Positions 46,828-57,819 are shown, counted from the first letter of the stretch. The stretch is DNA of 64,000 bases from Agrobacterium cucumeris (GCF_030036535.1 NZ_CP080387.1:2476501-2540500); one strand, 5' to 3'. Numbers and translations: made by a program. The notes: generated by a model from the sequence alone, not told the origin.

Positions 46828-48237
46828 ATGAGCGCACCCCGCACTTTGTATGATAAAATCTGGCACGACCACGTCGTCAACCGTGACCCGGACGGAACCT
46901 GTCTTCTCTATATCGACCGTCACCTGGTCCATGAGGTGACGAGCCCGCAGGCCTTCGAAGGTCTGCGCATCGCTGGCCGCCCCGTGCATTCGCCGGCGCG
47001 CACGCTTGCGGTGGTCGACCATAACGTTCCCACCACCGCCGACCGGCTGGAAGGCATCAAGAACGAGGAAAGCCGCATTCAGGTGGAAGCGCTTGCGCAG
47101 AACGCCAAGGATTTCGGTGTCGAATATTATTCCGAGCGCGACAAACGTCAGGGCATCGTCCATATCGTCGGCCCCGAACAGGGTTTCACCCTGCCGGGCA
47201 TGACGATCGTCTGCGGCGATAGCCACACCTCCACTCACGGCGCTTTTGGCGCGCTGGCGCATGGTATCGGCACATCGGAAGTGGAACATGTTCTGGCCAC
47301 CCAGACACTGATCCAGAAAAAGGCCAAGAACATGCTGGTGCGTGTTGATGGCAAGGTTCCGGAGGGCGTGACCGCCAAGGATATCATCCTCGCGATCATC
47401 GGTGAGATCGGCACGGCCGGCGGCACCGGCCATGTGATCGAATTTGCCGGCGAGGCGATCCGGTCGCTCTCCATGGAAGGCCGCATGACGGTCTGCAACA
47501 TGACCATCGAGGGCGGTGCCCGCGCCGGCCTGGTCGCACCTGACGAAACCACTTTCGAATACATCAAGGGCAAGCCGCGCGCGCCGAAGGGCGAAACGCT
47601 GGAACAGGCCATCGCCTATTGGAAGACGCTGAAATCCGACGAAGGCGCCCATTATGACAAGGTCGTGGTGCTGGACGCAGCCAATCTGCCGCCCATCGTC
47701 TCCTGGGGCTCATCACCAGAAGACGTAACTTCGGTCGAAGGCGTCGTTCCCAATCCTGATGATATCGAGGAAGAGAACAAGCGCACCTCCAAGTGGCGCG
47801 CGCTGGAATATATGGGCCTGCAACCCGGCACCCGCATTACCGATATCGCCGTTGACCGCGTCTTTATCGGTTCCTGCACCAATGGCCGCATTGAGGATTT
47901 GCGTGCAGCGGCGAAAATCGTCGATGGCCGCAAGGTAGCCCCCACCGTCTCGGCCATGATCGTGCCCGGCTCGGGTCTGGTCAAGGAACAGGCGGAACAG
48001 GAAGGCCTGGACAAGATTTTCCTCGACGCCGGTTTCGAATGGCGCGAACCGGGCTGCTCCATGTGCCTTGCCATGAATGACGACCGCCTGAAACCCGGCG
48101 AACGCTGCGCCTCCACCTCGAACCGCAATTTCGAGGGCCGTCAGGGTTACAAGAGCCGCACCCATCTCGTTTCCCCGGCCATGGCCGCGGCAGCGGCAAT
48201 TGCCGGCCACTTTGTCGACGTGCGCGAATGGCAATAA
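46828..48237 (+). CDS. leuC: 3-isopropylmalate dehydratase large subunit
   Basis: 469 residues. With LeuD it isomerises 2- to 3-isopropylmalate in leucine synthesis. Aconitase-family 4Fe-4S blocks are present: [14 protein letters not shown] and [29 protein letters not shown] is the substrate block. The start at 46828 ([10 protein letters not shown]) has AAGG upstream; an ATG six codons earlier is possible. No leuD in the window; a terminator follows immediately. Confidence 0.97.
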   Translation: MSAPRTLYDKIWHDHVVNRDPDGTCLLYIDRHLVHEVTSPQAFEGLRIAGRPVHSPARTLAVVDHNVPTTADRLEGIKNEESRIQVEALAQNAKDFGVEYYSERDKRQGIVHIVGPEQGFTLPGMTIVCGDSHTSTHGAFGALAHGIGTSEVEHVLATQTLIQKKAKNMLVRVDGKVPEGVTAKDIILAIIGEIGTAGGTGHVIEFAGEAIRSLSMEGRMTVCNMTIEGGARAGLVAPDETTFEYIKGKPRAPKGETLEQAIAYWKTLKSDEGAHYDKVVVLDAANLPPIVSWGSSPEDVTSVEGVVPNPDDIEEENKRTSKWRALEYMGLQPGTRITDIAVDRVFIGSCTNGRIEDLRAAAKIVDGRKVAPTVSAMIVPGSGLVKEQAEQEGLDKIFLDAGFEWREPGCSMCLAMNDDRLKPGERCASTSNRNFEGRQGYKSRTHLVSPAMAAAAAIAGHFVDVREWQ

Positions 48238-48258
48238 GAGCCTGAAGCCAGCCATCAG

Positions 48259-48297
48259 AAAAGCCACCCGCTCCAAACCGGGGCGGGTGGCTTTTTA
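48259..48297. terminator. Shared terminator of leuC and the DinB gene
   Basis: Stem AAAAGCCACCCGC / GCGGGTGGCTTTT with flanking A and T tracts between convergent genes. Confidence 0.85.
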
Positions 48298-48804
48298 TTG
48301 CGCGCCCTGCAAACGCCGTTGTGGCTGCGTACCGTGCACGAACACGGCAAATGTATCCCAGGGCGGCGTAATTGAGAGTTGGGTCAGGATGCGCGCAACC
48401 TCGCCTCGGTGAATGCCGGCATGCAGGACCACGTGTGAGATCATTTCGGCACGGGACATGTAACCTTTGTCACCATCAGTGAAGGTGAAGGCGACAAATT
48501 CGCCAAGCGATGCGGGCGATGTTTTCTCGATATAGTCGAGATACCAGCCATCCAGAGCTGCGACATCCCTTGCAAGATCATTCAATTCCGGCGTTGCCTC
48601 GGTATTGTCAGAGACAAAGCCATGCGCCGTTCCGGTGAGGTGACCCGCAAAAATTCTCGCGACAACATAATAGTGATTGATCAACCGAATTTCCGTGTGC
48701 TGCTGGGAGGCATTTTGCTCGGGATCGAGTTGTTGCAGCTTCTCGAACAAATCCCTGTTCGCCCATGCGTGATAGCCGAGCAAACTCCTGAGCAGGTCCA
48801 TCAT
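48295..48804 (-). CDS. DinB-family protein
   Basis: 169 residues, a four-helix bundle of the DinB/YfiT-like superfamily. Metal-binding His residues are visible as LLGYHAWANRDL (first), INHYYV (second) and HVVLHAGIHRGEVARI (third). Members are thiol transferases or of unknown role. Start ATG 48804 lies 52 bases from the divergent TetR gene, so the two probably share an operator. Confidence 0.9.
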   Translation of the reverse strand: MMDLLRSLLGYHAWANRDLFEKLQQLDPEQNASQQHTEIRLINHYYVVARIFAGHLTGTAHGFVSDNTEATPELNDLARDVAALDGWYLDYIEKTSPASLGEFVAFTFTDGDKGYMSRAEMISHVVLHAGIHRGEVARILTQLSITPPWDTFAVFVHGTQPQRRLQGAQ

Positions 48805-48856
48805 GACAATATCCTTTACATCCTGAAAATGTGAGCACTATGTTTATATTTTCGCC

Positions 48857-49498
48857 ATGGAGGGTGCCTTGTCTACTCGCATTGCAAAACGAAAGACCGC
48901 GATGCGCAAAGAGCCGCGCCAGGAGCGCTCGAAAGCCACCGTCGATGCCGTCGTCCACGCGGCTGCTCGCATTTTAAGCGATCATGGCTGGGCGGGTTTC
49001 ACCACAAACAGGGTGGCGGAAACCGCCGGTGTCAGCATCGGCTCGCTATATCAATATTTCCCGGACAAGGTTTCGATTGTCGAAGCGGTGCGCCATCGCC
49101 ACCTTGAAGATTGCCTCGCGGTCATGAAGAGCGTCACTGAGCAAAGGCAATCGCTCCTCCAATTCGTAGAAGAACTGGTGGCCGGCATGATTGCTGTGCA
49201 CAGCCTCCATCCCGGACTTCATAAAGTCCTGCTGGATGACGCACCCAGCCACGCGGAAATGAATGATCCCAACAGCGCTTTTGAAAAGGAATATCTCGGT
49301 CTTTACTCGGCAGCGATAACGGCCCACCTGCCAGCCGGATCAGCGATGGACAGCCGGACTGCCGCTCTGATCGTGTCCGACGCCATTGACGGCATCATTC
49401 ACAACGCCGCCAGGCGCGGGGAATTGCAGTCACCCAGGATCAGGCGGGAAATGACCTTACTCGTTCACGCCTACCTGTATGAGGTAACGGCGAGCTGA
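48857..49498 (+). CDS. TetR/AcrR family transcriptional regulator
   Basis: 213 residues. The N-terminal helix-turn-helix is RSKATVDAVVHAAARILSDH, then FTTNRVAETAGVSIGSLYQYF, a classical TetR domain; the C-terminal ligand part is variable. It is divergent from the DinB gene, and a GAAAAT/ATTTTC repeat (48825-48830, 48848-48853) lies between. The start is uncertain: ATG 48857 lacks a ribosome binding site; TTG 48869 has GGAGGG 4 bases upstream. Confidence 0.9.
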   Translation: MEGALSTRIAKRKTAMRKEPRQERSKATVDAVVHAAARILSDHGWAGFTTNRVAETAGVSIGSLYQYFPDKVSIVEAVRHRHLEDCLAVMKSVTEQRQSLLQFVEELVAGMIAVHSLHPGLHKVLLDDAPSHAEMNDPNSAFEKEYLGLYSAAITAHLPAGSAMDSRTAALIVSDAIDGIIHNAARRGELQSPRIRREMTLLVHAYLYEVTAS

Positions 49499-49502
49499 GA
49501 TC

Positions 49503-51029
49503 TTATTCCGAAATGATCTTCACGCGCTGGCCGGGTTGAAGCGTGGCAGTGGCGCTCATCGCATTGATCATGCGGAACATGTCAAGCTTGCGCTCGGTTC
49601 CCATCATTCGCGCAGCGATCGTCGCCACGGTTTCGCCGGGCTTCACGGTCACCACGCGCACGCGCAACGGCTTCAGCAATGCGATTTCCTGCGGGGTCAT
49701 CTTGCGGAAGCTCGTGCGCAGCACGTTGGCGATGGAATCAAGCTGCGCATTGCCCTTCGGCACCGCCGTCAGGAACCGGAATATCTGCTGGCCGACACGG
49801 ATGACGGTCACGTCGAAATCCCATTTATCCGCACTTGCCCGGGCTGTCGCCGCCTCCAGACCATTGATCTGCGTTTCCTTGACGGTTTCCGGCAAGAGAC
49901 CGGCAACCCAGCCGCTGGTCAGGTAATTGGCAAGGGTGGTCTGTTTCGGATCGGCCACGCCGTCGAAACGGATCGCCATATCGCCGGGTCCTGTGGCCAG
50001 AACGGCTTCCACCTTGTTGTCGATGACGAAACCTTCCGGCACGTCAAAACGGATGCCAAGCGTTCCGTGCAGGAACGTCTGACCCCGGACATACCCTTCC
50101 TGCGGGCTGTCGCCATAAAGCAGACCGTCTATGCCATCCAGGAACCAGTCACGTCCACGATCCCCAACCTGACCTTCCTGGCCGAAGGCACGGGCATGGC
50201 GGCGCGCAAGCTCGATGCGCTGCGGCGTGTTGGGGTGGCTGGAAAGGAAGTCGAGGCTCTGGTCGTTTTCGGGATCAGCCGAGGAAAACCGTGCATAGGC
50301 CGCCATGGAATCCAGAAAACGCGGCGAGGCGAATGGGTCGTAACCGGCCTCGCCCAACATGCGCACACCGATGACATCCGCTTGCAATTCCTGCTGGCGC
50401 GAGAAAGCAGCAAGCCGAAGCTTGCCGCGCGCCAGCGCCTGCTTGCCGGCCAGATCGCTCGACAGAACCTCGGCGACGACGCGGCTGGCAATCACCTCCG
50501 CCTCTTCCCGCCGCTGGCGCTCGATGCCGTGATTGGCGGTGACATGGCCCATCTCATGCGAAAGCACGGCGGCCACTTCCGAGGCGTCATTGGCGAGCGC
50601 GAGAAGCCCGCGCGTCACGTAAAGATAGCCGCCCGGCAGCGCGAAGGCGTTGATGGCCGGCGAGTTCAAGATGGTGATGCGATAGGACTGCTGCGGATTT
50701 TCCGACACCGCCGTCAGCGCGCCGGCAATGCGGGCAACAAGCCGCTCCGTTTTGGCGTCACGATATTCGCCGCCATAACTCGCCACGATGCGCGGATGTT
50801 CGCGTGCACCCATCTGCGCACGGGGATCGTTCTTCTGCACCTCTTCCACGGTCTGCGGATTATCCGACGGGCGCAATGTGGATTGGTAGGCCGGGCTGAA
50901 AAGGGACTGGCACGACGACAGGAATACGGCAGACGCCGTCAGCACGGACCAGGCAGCAGCCATCCTGCCCGAACGGCGAAGGCCTGAACGGGAGAAGAAC
51001 CTCCACTGTGCAGTCATGCTATTTCTCAT
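49503..51029 (-). CDS. Lipoprotein M48 family metalloprotease with LysM-like end
   Basis: 508 residues. A signal peptide ends in the lipobox-like LSSC, so it is probably lipid anchored in the periplasm or outer membrane. The M48 zinc motif is seen as VLSHEMGHVTANHG (HEMGH), with the third ligand in ELQADVIGVRML. The C-terminus (TVKPGETVATIAARMMG through LQPGQRVKII) resembles a LysM peptidoglycan-binding repeat. BepA-like proteins of this kind degrade or assemble outer-membrane proteins; the role here is inferred. A second ATG at 51017 may be the true start. Confidence 0.9.
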   Translation of the reverse strand: MRNSMTAQWRFFSRSGLRRSGRMAAAWSVLTASAVFLSSCQSLFSPAYQSTLRPSDNPQTVEEVQKNDPRAQMGAREHPRIVASYGGEYRDAKTERLVARIAGALTAVSENPQQSYRITILNSPAINAFALPGGYLYVTRGLLALANDASEVAAVLSHEMGHVTANHGIERQRREEAEVIASRVVAEVLSSDLAGKQALARGKLRLAAFSRQQELQADVIGVRMLGEAGYDPFASPRFLDSMAAYARFSSADPENDQSLDFLSSHPNTPQRIELARRHARAFGQEGQVGDRGRDWFLDGIDGLLYGDSPQEGYVRGQTFLHGTLGIRFDVPEGFVIDNKVEAVLATGPGDMAIRFDGVADPKQTTLANYLTSGWVAGLLPETVKETQINGLEAATARASADKWDFDVTVIRVGQQIFRFLTAVPKGNAQLDSIANVLRTSFRKMTPQEIALLKPLRVRVVTVKPGETVATIAARMMGTERKLDMFRMINAMSATATLQPGQRVKIISE

Positions 51030-51270
51030 TCTCTATGCCTGCCCCTAACGTTCCTGATCATCCGTTAATTGCAGACCAGAATAACAGATTCGCCCCAACG
51101 AGCCATGAATGCCGATACGGTAAAAACGATCCATCAAGTCCGGAATATTCCTGAAGAACGCAATAATTCCCGTCTTTTCTCGGGCAACAACTTGAAACTG
51201 GCAAGTGCAAATTAGCGCCATTGAAGTCATCTAAAGCGATTGCCAGTGGCACGCGTCGAAAATAAGGCGA

Positions 51271-51987
51271 TCAGCCGTTCAGGAAACTGTCCACCGCCTT
51301 CACATTTTGTGTGGCAAAGAAATCTGCGGTCGGGCCGGTGTAGACAACGCGGCCGCGATCAAGAAAAACCACCCGCTGCGCCAGCTTTTTTATGTCGTCC
51401 GGATGGTGTGAGACAATAATCACCGTATTTTTTGTTTCGGCATGCAAGTCGAGAAGCAGCGAGGTCATGCCCGCGCGCAGTCCCGGATCGAGCGCGGCAA
51501 AGGGCTCATCCAGCAGCATGACCGGTTTTTTCCTTACCAGCGCACGCGCCAGAGCCGCCCTTTGTCTTTCGCCGCCGGAAAGCGTGCCGGGCAGGCGCCT
51601 GTCAAAACCCGCAAGACCAACGCGCGCCAGCGCCATCTCGATGTTACTCCGGTCTTGTGCCTGCAATTTCAGCCCCGGACTGACGCCGAGCGCGACATTG
51701 GTGAAAATATCGAGATGGGCGAAAAGATTATTGTCCTGAAAGATCGATGAAACAGGCCTTTCGGAAGGATCGAGCGCCGTCATGTCCCGCCCACCGATCA
51801 GCACACGACCGAAATCAGGCGCTTCGAAACCGGCGACCAGATTGAGAAGCGTCGACTTGCCCGAACCCGATGCGCCGACAACGGCGGTCACCTGGCCTTG
51901 TGGAAAGGTGCAATCCAGATCGAAATCCTGCGTTCCAAGCAGCAGCCTGACCCTGTCCAGTCGAACTGCGAAATCATCACCGGTCAT
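51271..51987 (-). CDS. thiQ: Thiamine ABC transporter ATP-binding protein
   Basis: 238 residues. Walker [13 protein letters not shown], signature [15 protein letters not shown] and Walker [13 protein letters not shown] are intact. ThiQ drives thiamine/TPP uptake by ThiBP. The ATG at 51987 overlaps the thiP stop by 4 bases. Last gene of thiBPQ, controlled by the TPP riboswitch upstream of thiB. Confidence 0.94.
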   Translation of the reverse strand: MTGDDFAVRLDRVRLLLGTQDFDLDCTFPQGQVTAVVGASGSGKSTLLNLVAGFEAPDFGRVLIGGRDMTALDPSERPVSSIFQDNNLFAHLDIFTNVALGVSPGLKLQAQDRSNIEMALARVGLAGFDRRLPGTLSGGERQRAALARALVRKKPVMLLDEPFAALDPGLRAGMTSLLLDLHAETKNTVIIVSHHPDDIKKLAQRVVFLDRGRVVYTGPTADFFATQNVKAVDSFLNG

Positions 51988-53624
51988 ATGTTTGCCCTTG
52001 CTGATTGCGCCCCTGGTGATTGTGACTGGCGTGAAACGCCGCCTGCGGCAAGCAACAGGCAGACGACACCGAGGATAAACGCGTATCCGGCAGCGTCATT
52101 GGTGCGGTAGCTGCCCATATTGCTATAAACGAGCCATGGCAAGGTGACGAAACTTTCCGACCCGAACAGGGCAACCGCCCCGAGATCGCCGAGGGACAGG
52201 GCCATGGCAAAGGAAAACGCCATCGCCAGGGGCCGCCACAGGACCGGCAGATCGGCAAATCGCAGCCGCGTCAGCCCCTGAAGCCCGAGGCTGGCGGAAA
52301 GCCGGCCGGTGCGCAAAAAATGGCTGTTAAAGGCCGGATCCAGCACCCGCATGGCAAGCGGCAGCGCCATCAGCATATTGATGATCGCCACGAGAACCGG
52401 CGCATAAAAGCTGACATCACCAAAGGGTCGCAACAACAGAAACCATCCGCTTCCGAGCACGACAGGCGGCACCAGCAGTACAAGCGAAGACCCCGCGCCG
52501 AGCGTGGCGGACAGAAAGCGCAACGGCCGAACCGCCCGCCGCCGTGAACCAACGGCCTGACGCGCACCGATGATCGCAAAACAGCAGAGCACGACGAGAG
52601 TTGCGGAGAGCGCGGCAATGGCAAGGCTGGTGGCAGCCGCTCGCAAAAAAATCGGTGCCGACAGAAGGCGCGGCAGGTCGGCACTCAAGCCTGAGACGGC
52701 TACGGCCACAAGCGGCAGTCCGATCAGCAGAACCGCAAGAATGATCGCCGCCCCGTCCCAGAGACGTGCACCAACCCCTTTGCCATCGAAGCGGCGAAGG
52801 GGCCGCCCAAGCGAGGCGATTTCCGCTTCCGGCGATGGCAGAAAGGCAAGAAGGCCAAGCAGGATTGCGGTAAGGACAATCTGTAAAACTGAGAGCGCGA
52901 TCGCCCGCTGCGGATCGAAATCGAACCGCAGCGCCTGATAGATCGCCACCTCCAGTGTCGTGGCTGCCGGGCCACCACCAAGCAGCAGCACCAGCGTGAA
53001 GCTGGTGGCGCACAGCATGAAGACAAGTCCGGCAATACCGGGAACAAGCCGCGAAATCGCCGGCCATTCGATGAAGCGGAAAGTTGAAACCGGCCCCATG
53101 CCCAGGCTTGCCGCCATGCGCCAATATTCACCCGGAATGCGCTCCAGCCCGGCCAGCATTAGCCGCACGCAGAGCGGCAGATTGAAGAACACGTGGGCGA
53201 TAAGAATCCCGGAAAGGCCGTAAATGCTGAAGGGTTGCTCCGCGCCGGCAAAAACGAGAACCGTATTCAAGACACCCTGCCTGCCCCAGATGGCGATAAT
53301 GCCGAATGCGCCGACAATGACCGGCAGCCCCATCGGCACCGCCATCAGCCTGATAATCCATATCCTTCCCCAAAAATCCCGCCGTCGGGCGAGCGCCAGC
53401 GCCACCGGCAGGCCGAGAACGATGGACAGGAAGGTGGAAAGCATTGCCTGATAAAGCGTGAAGCGCAGGATACGCAGCGTATAGGTATCCATGATGCCCG
53501 CAGCCGATGCGCCGGCATCAAAAGACAGGAGGGCCGCAACAGCGAGCGCCATGAACAGGAAAACGGCGGCAAAGGCCGCCGTTCCGAAAACAATGGATCG
53601 CCGGTAATCGCGACGCAGCATCAT
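51984..53624 (-). CDS. thiP: Thiamine ABC transporter permease
   Basis: 546 residues, the double-length permease with about 12 helices and two inner-membrane-component domains. The EAA-like loops are visible as [23 protein letters not shown] and [20 protein letters not shown] in two halves. It starts at ATG 53624 behind AAGGCACG, 19 bases after thiB. Confidence 0.93.
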   Translation of the reverse strand: MMLRRDYRRSIVFGTAAFAAVFLFMALAVAALLSFDAGASAAGIMDTYTLRILRFTLYQAMLSTFLSIVLGLPVALALARRRDFWGRIWIIRLMAVPMGLPVIVGAFGIIAIWGRQGVLNTVLVFAGAEQPFSIYGLSGILIAHVFFNLPLCVRLMLAGLERIPGEYWRMAASLGMGPVSTFRFIEWPAISRLVPGIAGLVFMLCATSFTLVLLLGGGPAATTLEVAIYQALRFDFDPQRAIALSVLQIVLTAILLGLLAFLPSPEAEIASLGRPLRRFDGKGVGARLWDGAAIILAVLLIGLPLVAVAVSGLSADLPRLLSAPIFLRAAATSLAIAALSATLVVLCCFAIIGARQAVGSRRRAVRPLRFLSATLGAGSSLVLLVPPVVLGSGWFLLLRPFGDVSFYAPVLVAIINMLMALPLAMRVLDPAFNSHFLRTGRLSASLGLQGLTRLRFADLPVLWRPLAMAFSFAMALSLGDLGAVALFGSESFVTLPWLVYSNMGSYRTNDAAGYAFILGVVCLLLAAGGVSRQSQSPGAQSARANI

Positions 53625-53643
53625 GGGTGGGCGTGCCTTTTCC

Positions 53644-54657
53644 TCAATTCATGCTCATGGCCACAAGCCATTCGTCGATCCAGGCCTTGCGGTTCTTCGC
53701 CACCTCTTCCGGATCCATCAGAAAGGTCTTGGCAGGCACGACGAGTTTGGAAAACGCCTCGGGCAAAGGCTTCGATGTCGCCGCAACCGGCATCATCCAG
53801 TTGTTTTCGGGAATGGCATCCTGAAAACCTGATGTGAGCGTGAAAGCAAGAAACTGCTTTGCCAATTGCTTGTGCGGTGCGTTTTTGAGAAGGCCGGCCA
53901 CTTCGATCTGGATGTAATGTCCCTCCGAGAAGGAGGCAGCCTGATAGCGATCCGTCTTTTCGGCGACCATGTGATAGGCAGGCGAAGTGGTGTAGGAAAG
54001 CACCATCGGCACCTCACCCTTGGTGAAGAGACCGTAGGATTCCGACCAGCCCGGCGTGACAGTCAGGATGCGTTTCCTGAGCTTCGCCCAGGCCTCGGGA
54101 GCCTTGTCGCCATATACCGATTTCACCCACAGAAGTAGCCCAAGCCCCGGCGTGGAGGTACGCGGATCCTGAATGGCGATCTTCTGCGAAGGATCGCCGT
54201 CCACCAGTTCTTTCAGGCTCATCGGCGGATTTTTTACCGTCTGCGTGTCATAGATGACCGCGAAGTGCCCATAATCATAGGGGACGAAGACATCGTCCTC
54301 ATAACCACCCGGCACCTTGGCCGCCGATGTATCGATGCCGCTGACATCGAAAAGGCCGGTCTGTTTCGCTTCCGCGATGAGGTTGGTGTCGAGACCAACG
54401 ACGACATCCGCCCTGGATCCCGCACCTTCCAGTTTCAGGCGGTTGAGCAGCGCCACACCATCCGCCACGCCGATAAAATTGACCGTGCAACCACAAACCT
54501 TCTCGAAGGCTTCCTTGACCTTGGGACCGGGTCCCCATTCGGACACGAAGCTCTCATAGGTGTAGACGGTGAGTTCCTGCTTGTCCTGTGCGACGGCAAG
54601 GCCGGGCAGAAACAGCGAGGCGGCAACGATGGAATTCAGGAAAAGACGACGGCGCAC
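53644..54657 (-). CDS. thiB: Thiamine ABC transporter substrate-binding protein
   Basis: 337 residues with a signal peptide ([19 protein letters not shown], cleavage near AVAQ), hence periplasmic. The ThiB-type start of the mature protein, [16 protein letters not shown], is clear. The start is GTG 54657, set by GAGGAG 7 bases upstream; reading to 54774 would run through the riboswitch. First gene of thiBPQ. Confidence 0.95.
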   Translation of the reverse strand: MRRRLFLNSIVAASLFLPGLAVAQDKQELTVYTYESFVSEWGPGPKVKEAFEKVCGCTVNFIGVADGVALLNRLKLEGAGSRADVVVGLDTNLIAEAKQTGLFDVSGIDTSAAKVPGGYEDDVFVPYDYGHFAVIYDTQTVKNPPMSLKELVDGDPSQKIAIQDPRTSTPGLGLLLWVKSVYGDKAPEAWAKLRKRILTVTPGWSESYGLFTKGEVPMVLSYTTSPAYHMVAEKTDRYQAASFSEGHYIQIEVAGLLKNAPHKQLAKQFLAFTLTSGFQDAIPENNWMMPVAATSKPLPEAFSKLVVPAKTFLMDPEEVAKNRKAWIDEWLVAMSMN

Positions 54658-54706
54658 GGGTATCTCCTCAAAACAAAAAGGGAAATAGCCGCCTGCCTTG
54701 AAGCCG

Positions 54707-54800
54707 TCTAATCCCTCCGCCGGTATGAACCGGATCAGGTTCTTCGGGTTGGCAAGCCTCTCAGCCTTTTGCACGCAAGCACAAAAGACACCCCGTTAGA
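54707..54800 (-). ncRNA. TPP riboswitch (THI element)
   Basis: On the minus strand the conserved parts of the thiamine-pyrophosphate aptamer read in order: ACGGGGTGTC, then GGCTGAGAGG, CCCGAAGAACCTGATC, and the closing CGGAGGGATTAGA. It lies 50 bases before the thiB ribosome binding site. When TPP is bound it should shut off thiBPQ expression; no classic terminator is visible downstream, so translational control is more likely. Confidence 0.95.
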
Positions 54801-54850
54801 TCAAGATGATGGTGTAGTCCCGCCGTCTGCGATTGGCAAGATGGCTGTCG

Positions 54851-55243
54851 TCAGCCCTGCGCCGTCATATGCACCAGTTCCCAGACGTGACCATCAGGAT
54901 CCTGAAAACTGCCGGCATACATGAAGCCGTGATCCTGAACGGGTTTCCAGCCACTGCCACCGGAGGCAAGCGCGGTTGCAATCATCCGGTCGATTTCCTC
55001 GCGGCTTCCGGCGGACAGGCAGGTCAGCACTTCGGTGCTACTCTTCGCATCGGCAATATCGCCATTGATGAAATCGCGAAAACGCTCTTCCTGGAGCAGC
55101 ATCACGAAGATGTTCTCCTCCACGATCATGCAGAGCGTTCGATCGTCAGAATATTCTGGATTGAAGCTGAAACCCAGCGCCGTGAAGAAGTTTCTGGATG
55201 TCTCGATATTCTTGACGGGCAGATTGACGAAGATCATGCGCAT
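54851..55243 (-). CDS. VOC family (glyoxalase-like) protein
   Basis: 130 residues, two beta-alpha-beta-beta-beta units of the VOC superfamily. The first starts RMIFVNLPVKNIETSRNFF, and the second ends with FQDPDGHVWELVHM, where the Glu is a metal ligand in relatives. The residues needed for glyoxalase I are not all traceable, so the reaction is unknown. The start at 55243 has GGAGGAG upstream. Confidence 0.88.
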   Translation of the reverse strand: MRMIFVNLPVKNIETSRNFFTALGFSFNPEYSDDRTLCMIVEENIFVMLLQEERFRDFINGDIADAKSSTEVLTCLSAGSREEIDRMIATALASGGSGWKPVQDHGFMYAGSFQDPDGHVWELVHMTAQG

Positions 55244-55334
55244 TTTCTGAACTCCTCCGAACCCGCACAGGAAACGGCAATTCCGCCTCCCTGTCAAAGG
55301 CGGATACAACTCAATCGGCAAAAGACGATCGCCT

Positions 55335-57161
55335 TCAGCCTTCCAGTTCCTCGCGCAGCATCTCCAGCTCCAGCCATTCTTCTTCCATGGTCTCGAGCTT
55401 TTCACGCAGCTTGGTCATTTCCTGCGCCAGCGTATTGAATGTGGCAGGATCCTTGGTGAATAGCGCGGGATCAGCCATGCGCTGCTCACGTTTTGCGATT
55501 TCGCTCTGCGCTTTTTCCATCTCCTTCGGCAGATTTTCGAGTGCGAATTTCTGCTTGAAAGAAAGCTTTCCCTTGGCCTTTGCAGGCTCCTGCGAAGCGG
55601 AAGTCGAAGGTGCGGCCTTCGCCTTTTCCTGTTTCTCCGCCTTGCGTTTTTCCTCCGCCGCGCCCTTGCGCTGCGCCATCATATCCGAATAACCGCCGGC
55701 ATATTCGATCCAGCGTCCATCCGGCTGATCCGGATTGGCGGGTGCAATGGTGGAGGTGACGGTACGGTCAAGAAAATCACGGTCGTGGCTGACGAGGATG
55801 ACGGTGCCGGAAAAACCCGCAACGATTTCCTGCAACAGATCGAGCGTTTCGATATCGAGATCGTTGGTCGGCTCGTCGAGGATCAGGAGGTTGGTCGGCC
55901 GCGCCAGAATGCGCGCCAGAATAAGCCGGGCACGCTCGCCGCCAGAGAGGTTGCGGATCGGCGTGCGGGCCTGTTCCGGCTGGAACAGGAAATCCTTCAT
56001 GTAACCCGTAACGTGCTTCACTTCGCCATTGACCAGCAGATTGTCGCCGCGCCCATCAGTCAGGTAATGCGCCAGCGTATCGTTGGGATTGAGATCCTCA
56101 CGCTTCTGGTCAAGCGTTGCGATTTCCAGATTGGTGCCGAGCTTCACCGTTCCGCTATCGGGCTCAAGCTGGCCGGTCAGCATTTTCAAAAGTGTGGTTT
56201 TGCCGGCACCATTCGGCCCGACGAAACCGATACAATCGCCACGATGCACCCTGAGCGAAAACGGCGCGACGATCACGCGCTCATCGTAAGCCTTGGTGAT
56301 GGCCTCGGCCTCGATGACCAGCTTGCCGGATTCCCGCACGTCCGAAGCCGTGGCCTGCACGGAGCCCTGCGGTCCCTTGTGGCCGCGATATTCGGCGCGC
56401 ATGGCCTGAAGTTCACCGACGCGGCGCATGTTGCGCTTGCGCCGCGCGGTCACGCCGTACCGCATCCAGTGTTCTTCACGCTCGATCGCCTTGCCAAGCT
56501 TGTGCTGCTCCAGCTCTTCCTCTTCCAGCACCTTGTCACGCCATTCCTCGAAATGGGCAAAGCCGCGATTGAGGCGGCGCGACTGGCCGCGATCGAGCCA
56601 CACGGTCGAGGTCGAGACTTTTTCGAGAAAACGCCGGTCGTGCGAAATCAGCACCAGCGCGCTGCGCGTCTGCTGCAATTCGCTTTCAAGCCATTCAATG
56701 GTGGGCAGGTCCAGATGGTTGGTCGGCTCGTCCAGCATCAGAATATCAGGCTCCGGCGCCATGACGCGGGCAAGCGCCACACGCCGCGCTTCGCCACCGG
56801 AAAGGCTTGCCGGATTTTCCTGTCCCGTCAGGCCGAGATGTTCGAGCAGGTACGTCACCCGATAAGGGTCATCACCCGGCCCAAGCCCCGCTTCGGCATA
56901 GGCCTGAACGGTATCGTAACCGGCAAAATCCGGTGCCTGCTCCAGATAACGGATGGTAGCGGAAGGATGGCGGAAAACCTCGCCCGACTGCGCCTCGACC
57001 AGCCCGGCAGCGATCTTCATCAGGGTCGATTTACCCGAGCCGTTGCGCCCGACAAGGCAGATGCGGTCGCCCGGCTCCACCTGGAAATTGGCGCCGTCGA
57101 GCAGCGGAGTCACGCCGAAAGTCAGCTTGATATCGTCGAGTTTCAAAATTGGGGGTGCCAA
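55335..57161 (-). CDS. ABC-F family ATPase, Uup type
   Basis: 608 residues with two ABC domains on one chain. Walker A GRNGSGKSTLM and GPNGAGKTTLLK, signatures LSGGEARRVALAR and LSGGERARLILAR, Walker B DILMLDEPTNHLD and LLILDEPTNDLD. The C-terminal coiled coil (EKAQSEIAKREQRM, LREKLETMEEEWLELE) marks the Uup group, which acts on DNA or ribosomes, not transport. TTG start at 57161 with GGAG upstream, 4 bases after the thiN stop, so coupled to it. Confidence 0.93.
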   Translation of the reverse strand: MAPPILKLDDIKLTFGVTPLLDGANFQVEPGDRICLVGRNGSGKSTLMKIAAGLVEAQSGEVFRHPSATIRYLEQAPDFAGYDTVQAYAEAGLGPGDDPYRVTYLLEHLGLTGQENPASLSGGEARRVALARVMAPEPDILMLDEPTNHLDLPTIEWLESELQQTRSALVLISHDRRFLEKVSTSTVWLDRGQSRRLNRGFAHFEEWRDKVLEEEELEQHKLGKAIEREEHWMRYGVTARRKRNMRRVGELQAMRAEYRGHKGPQGSVQATASDVRESGKLVIEAEAITKAYDERVIVAPFSLRVHRGDCIGFVGPNGAGKTTLLKMLTGQLEPDSGTVKLGTNLEIATLDQKREDLNPNDTLAHYLTDGRGDNLLVNGEVKHVTGYMKDFLFQPEQARTPIRNLSGGERARLILARILARPTNLLILDEPTNDLDIETLDLLQEIVAGFSGTVILVSHDRDFLDRTVTSTIAPANPDQPDGRWIEYAGGYSDMMAQRKGAAEEKRKAEKQEKAKAAPSTSASQEPAKAKGKLSFKQKFALENLPKEMEKAQSEIAKREQRMADPALFTKDPATFNTLAQEMTKLREKLETMEEEWLELEMLREELEG

Positions 57162-57165
57162 GGCG

Positions 57166-57819
57166 TCAGGCTCCGGTCAGATCATAGGGGCGGGCGAGGA
57201 CTATGGCTTTGCCGCTTTTCAGCGAGAAATGCACAGGGCCGCCATTCGCGACATTGGAAATAGTGCGGGAAGAGCCGAAAGCAAGCGCGAAATCGTCAAG
57301 CGGATAACGCACATTGCCGATATCCAGCCCTTGAAGGGCGGTAAATCCGGCCACGGAAAACAGCGAACCGGCCGGCAGATCGACATCAAGCGAACCGGGA
57401 AGAAGTGGCTGCGCCTCCTCGTCGCCTGACGTCAGTGTCACGTCGAGACCCCGTTCGGCAAGCGCCACCGCATAAAGAAGATGTTGTAGCGCGTGGTCGC
57501 TTCTCTCGCCTCCAAGCGCCCCCACCAGCAGCAGCGAACGCGCCCCACGGGAGAGTGCTTCCGAGACCGCGATCTCGCCATCGGTCACGGCCTTTGCGGC
57601 CGGGTAAGGCTGCCGCTCGACATCTGGCCAGGCGCCCAGCAGATCGTTACTGGCGGAATCGAAATCCCCCACCCAAAGCTCCGGGGTAAGGCCGAGTGGT
57701 CCGGCATGGCGCATGCCGCCATCGGCCGCGATCACGCGGCTATCGGCAACCGCCAGCTTCAGGCGGTCGGTAACCGTGACATCGCCGCCAAGCAGAATGG
57801 TGAAGCGCTCTTTATCCAT
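57166..57819 (-). CDS. thiN: Thiamine pyrophosphokinase
   Basis: 217 residues. It makes thiamine pyrophosphate from thiamine and ATP. The signature VIAADGGMRHAGPLGLTPELWVGDFDSA and the ALGGERSDHALQHLL block are typical (first shown in parts: AADGGMRHA, VGDFDS). It complements the nearby thiBPQ importer, giving uptake then activation. The start is ATG 57819, divergent from metA. Confidence 0.94.
   Translation of the reverse strand: MDKERFTILLGGDVTVTDRLKLAVADSRVIAADGGMRHAGPLGLTPELWVGDFDSASNDLLGAWPDVERQPYPAAKAVTDGEIAVSEALSRGARSLLLVGALGGERSDHALQHLLYAVALAERGLDVTLTSGDEEAQPLLPGSLDVDLPAGSLFSVAGFTALQGLDIGNVRYPLDDFALAFGSSRTISNVANGGPVHFSLKSGKAIVLARPYDLTGA

Noticed and set aside
48825..48853. GAAAAT/ATTTTC repeat as the TetR operator
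   Set aside because: Arms are only 6 AT-rich bases with a 17-base gap; too weak to list as a separate site.
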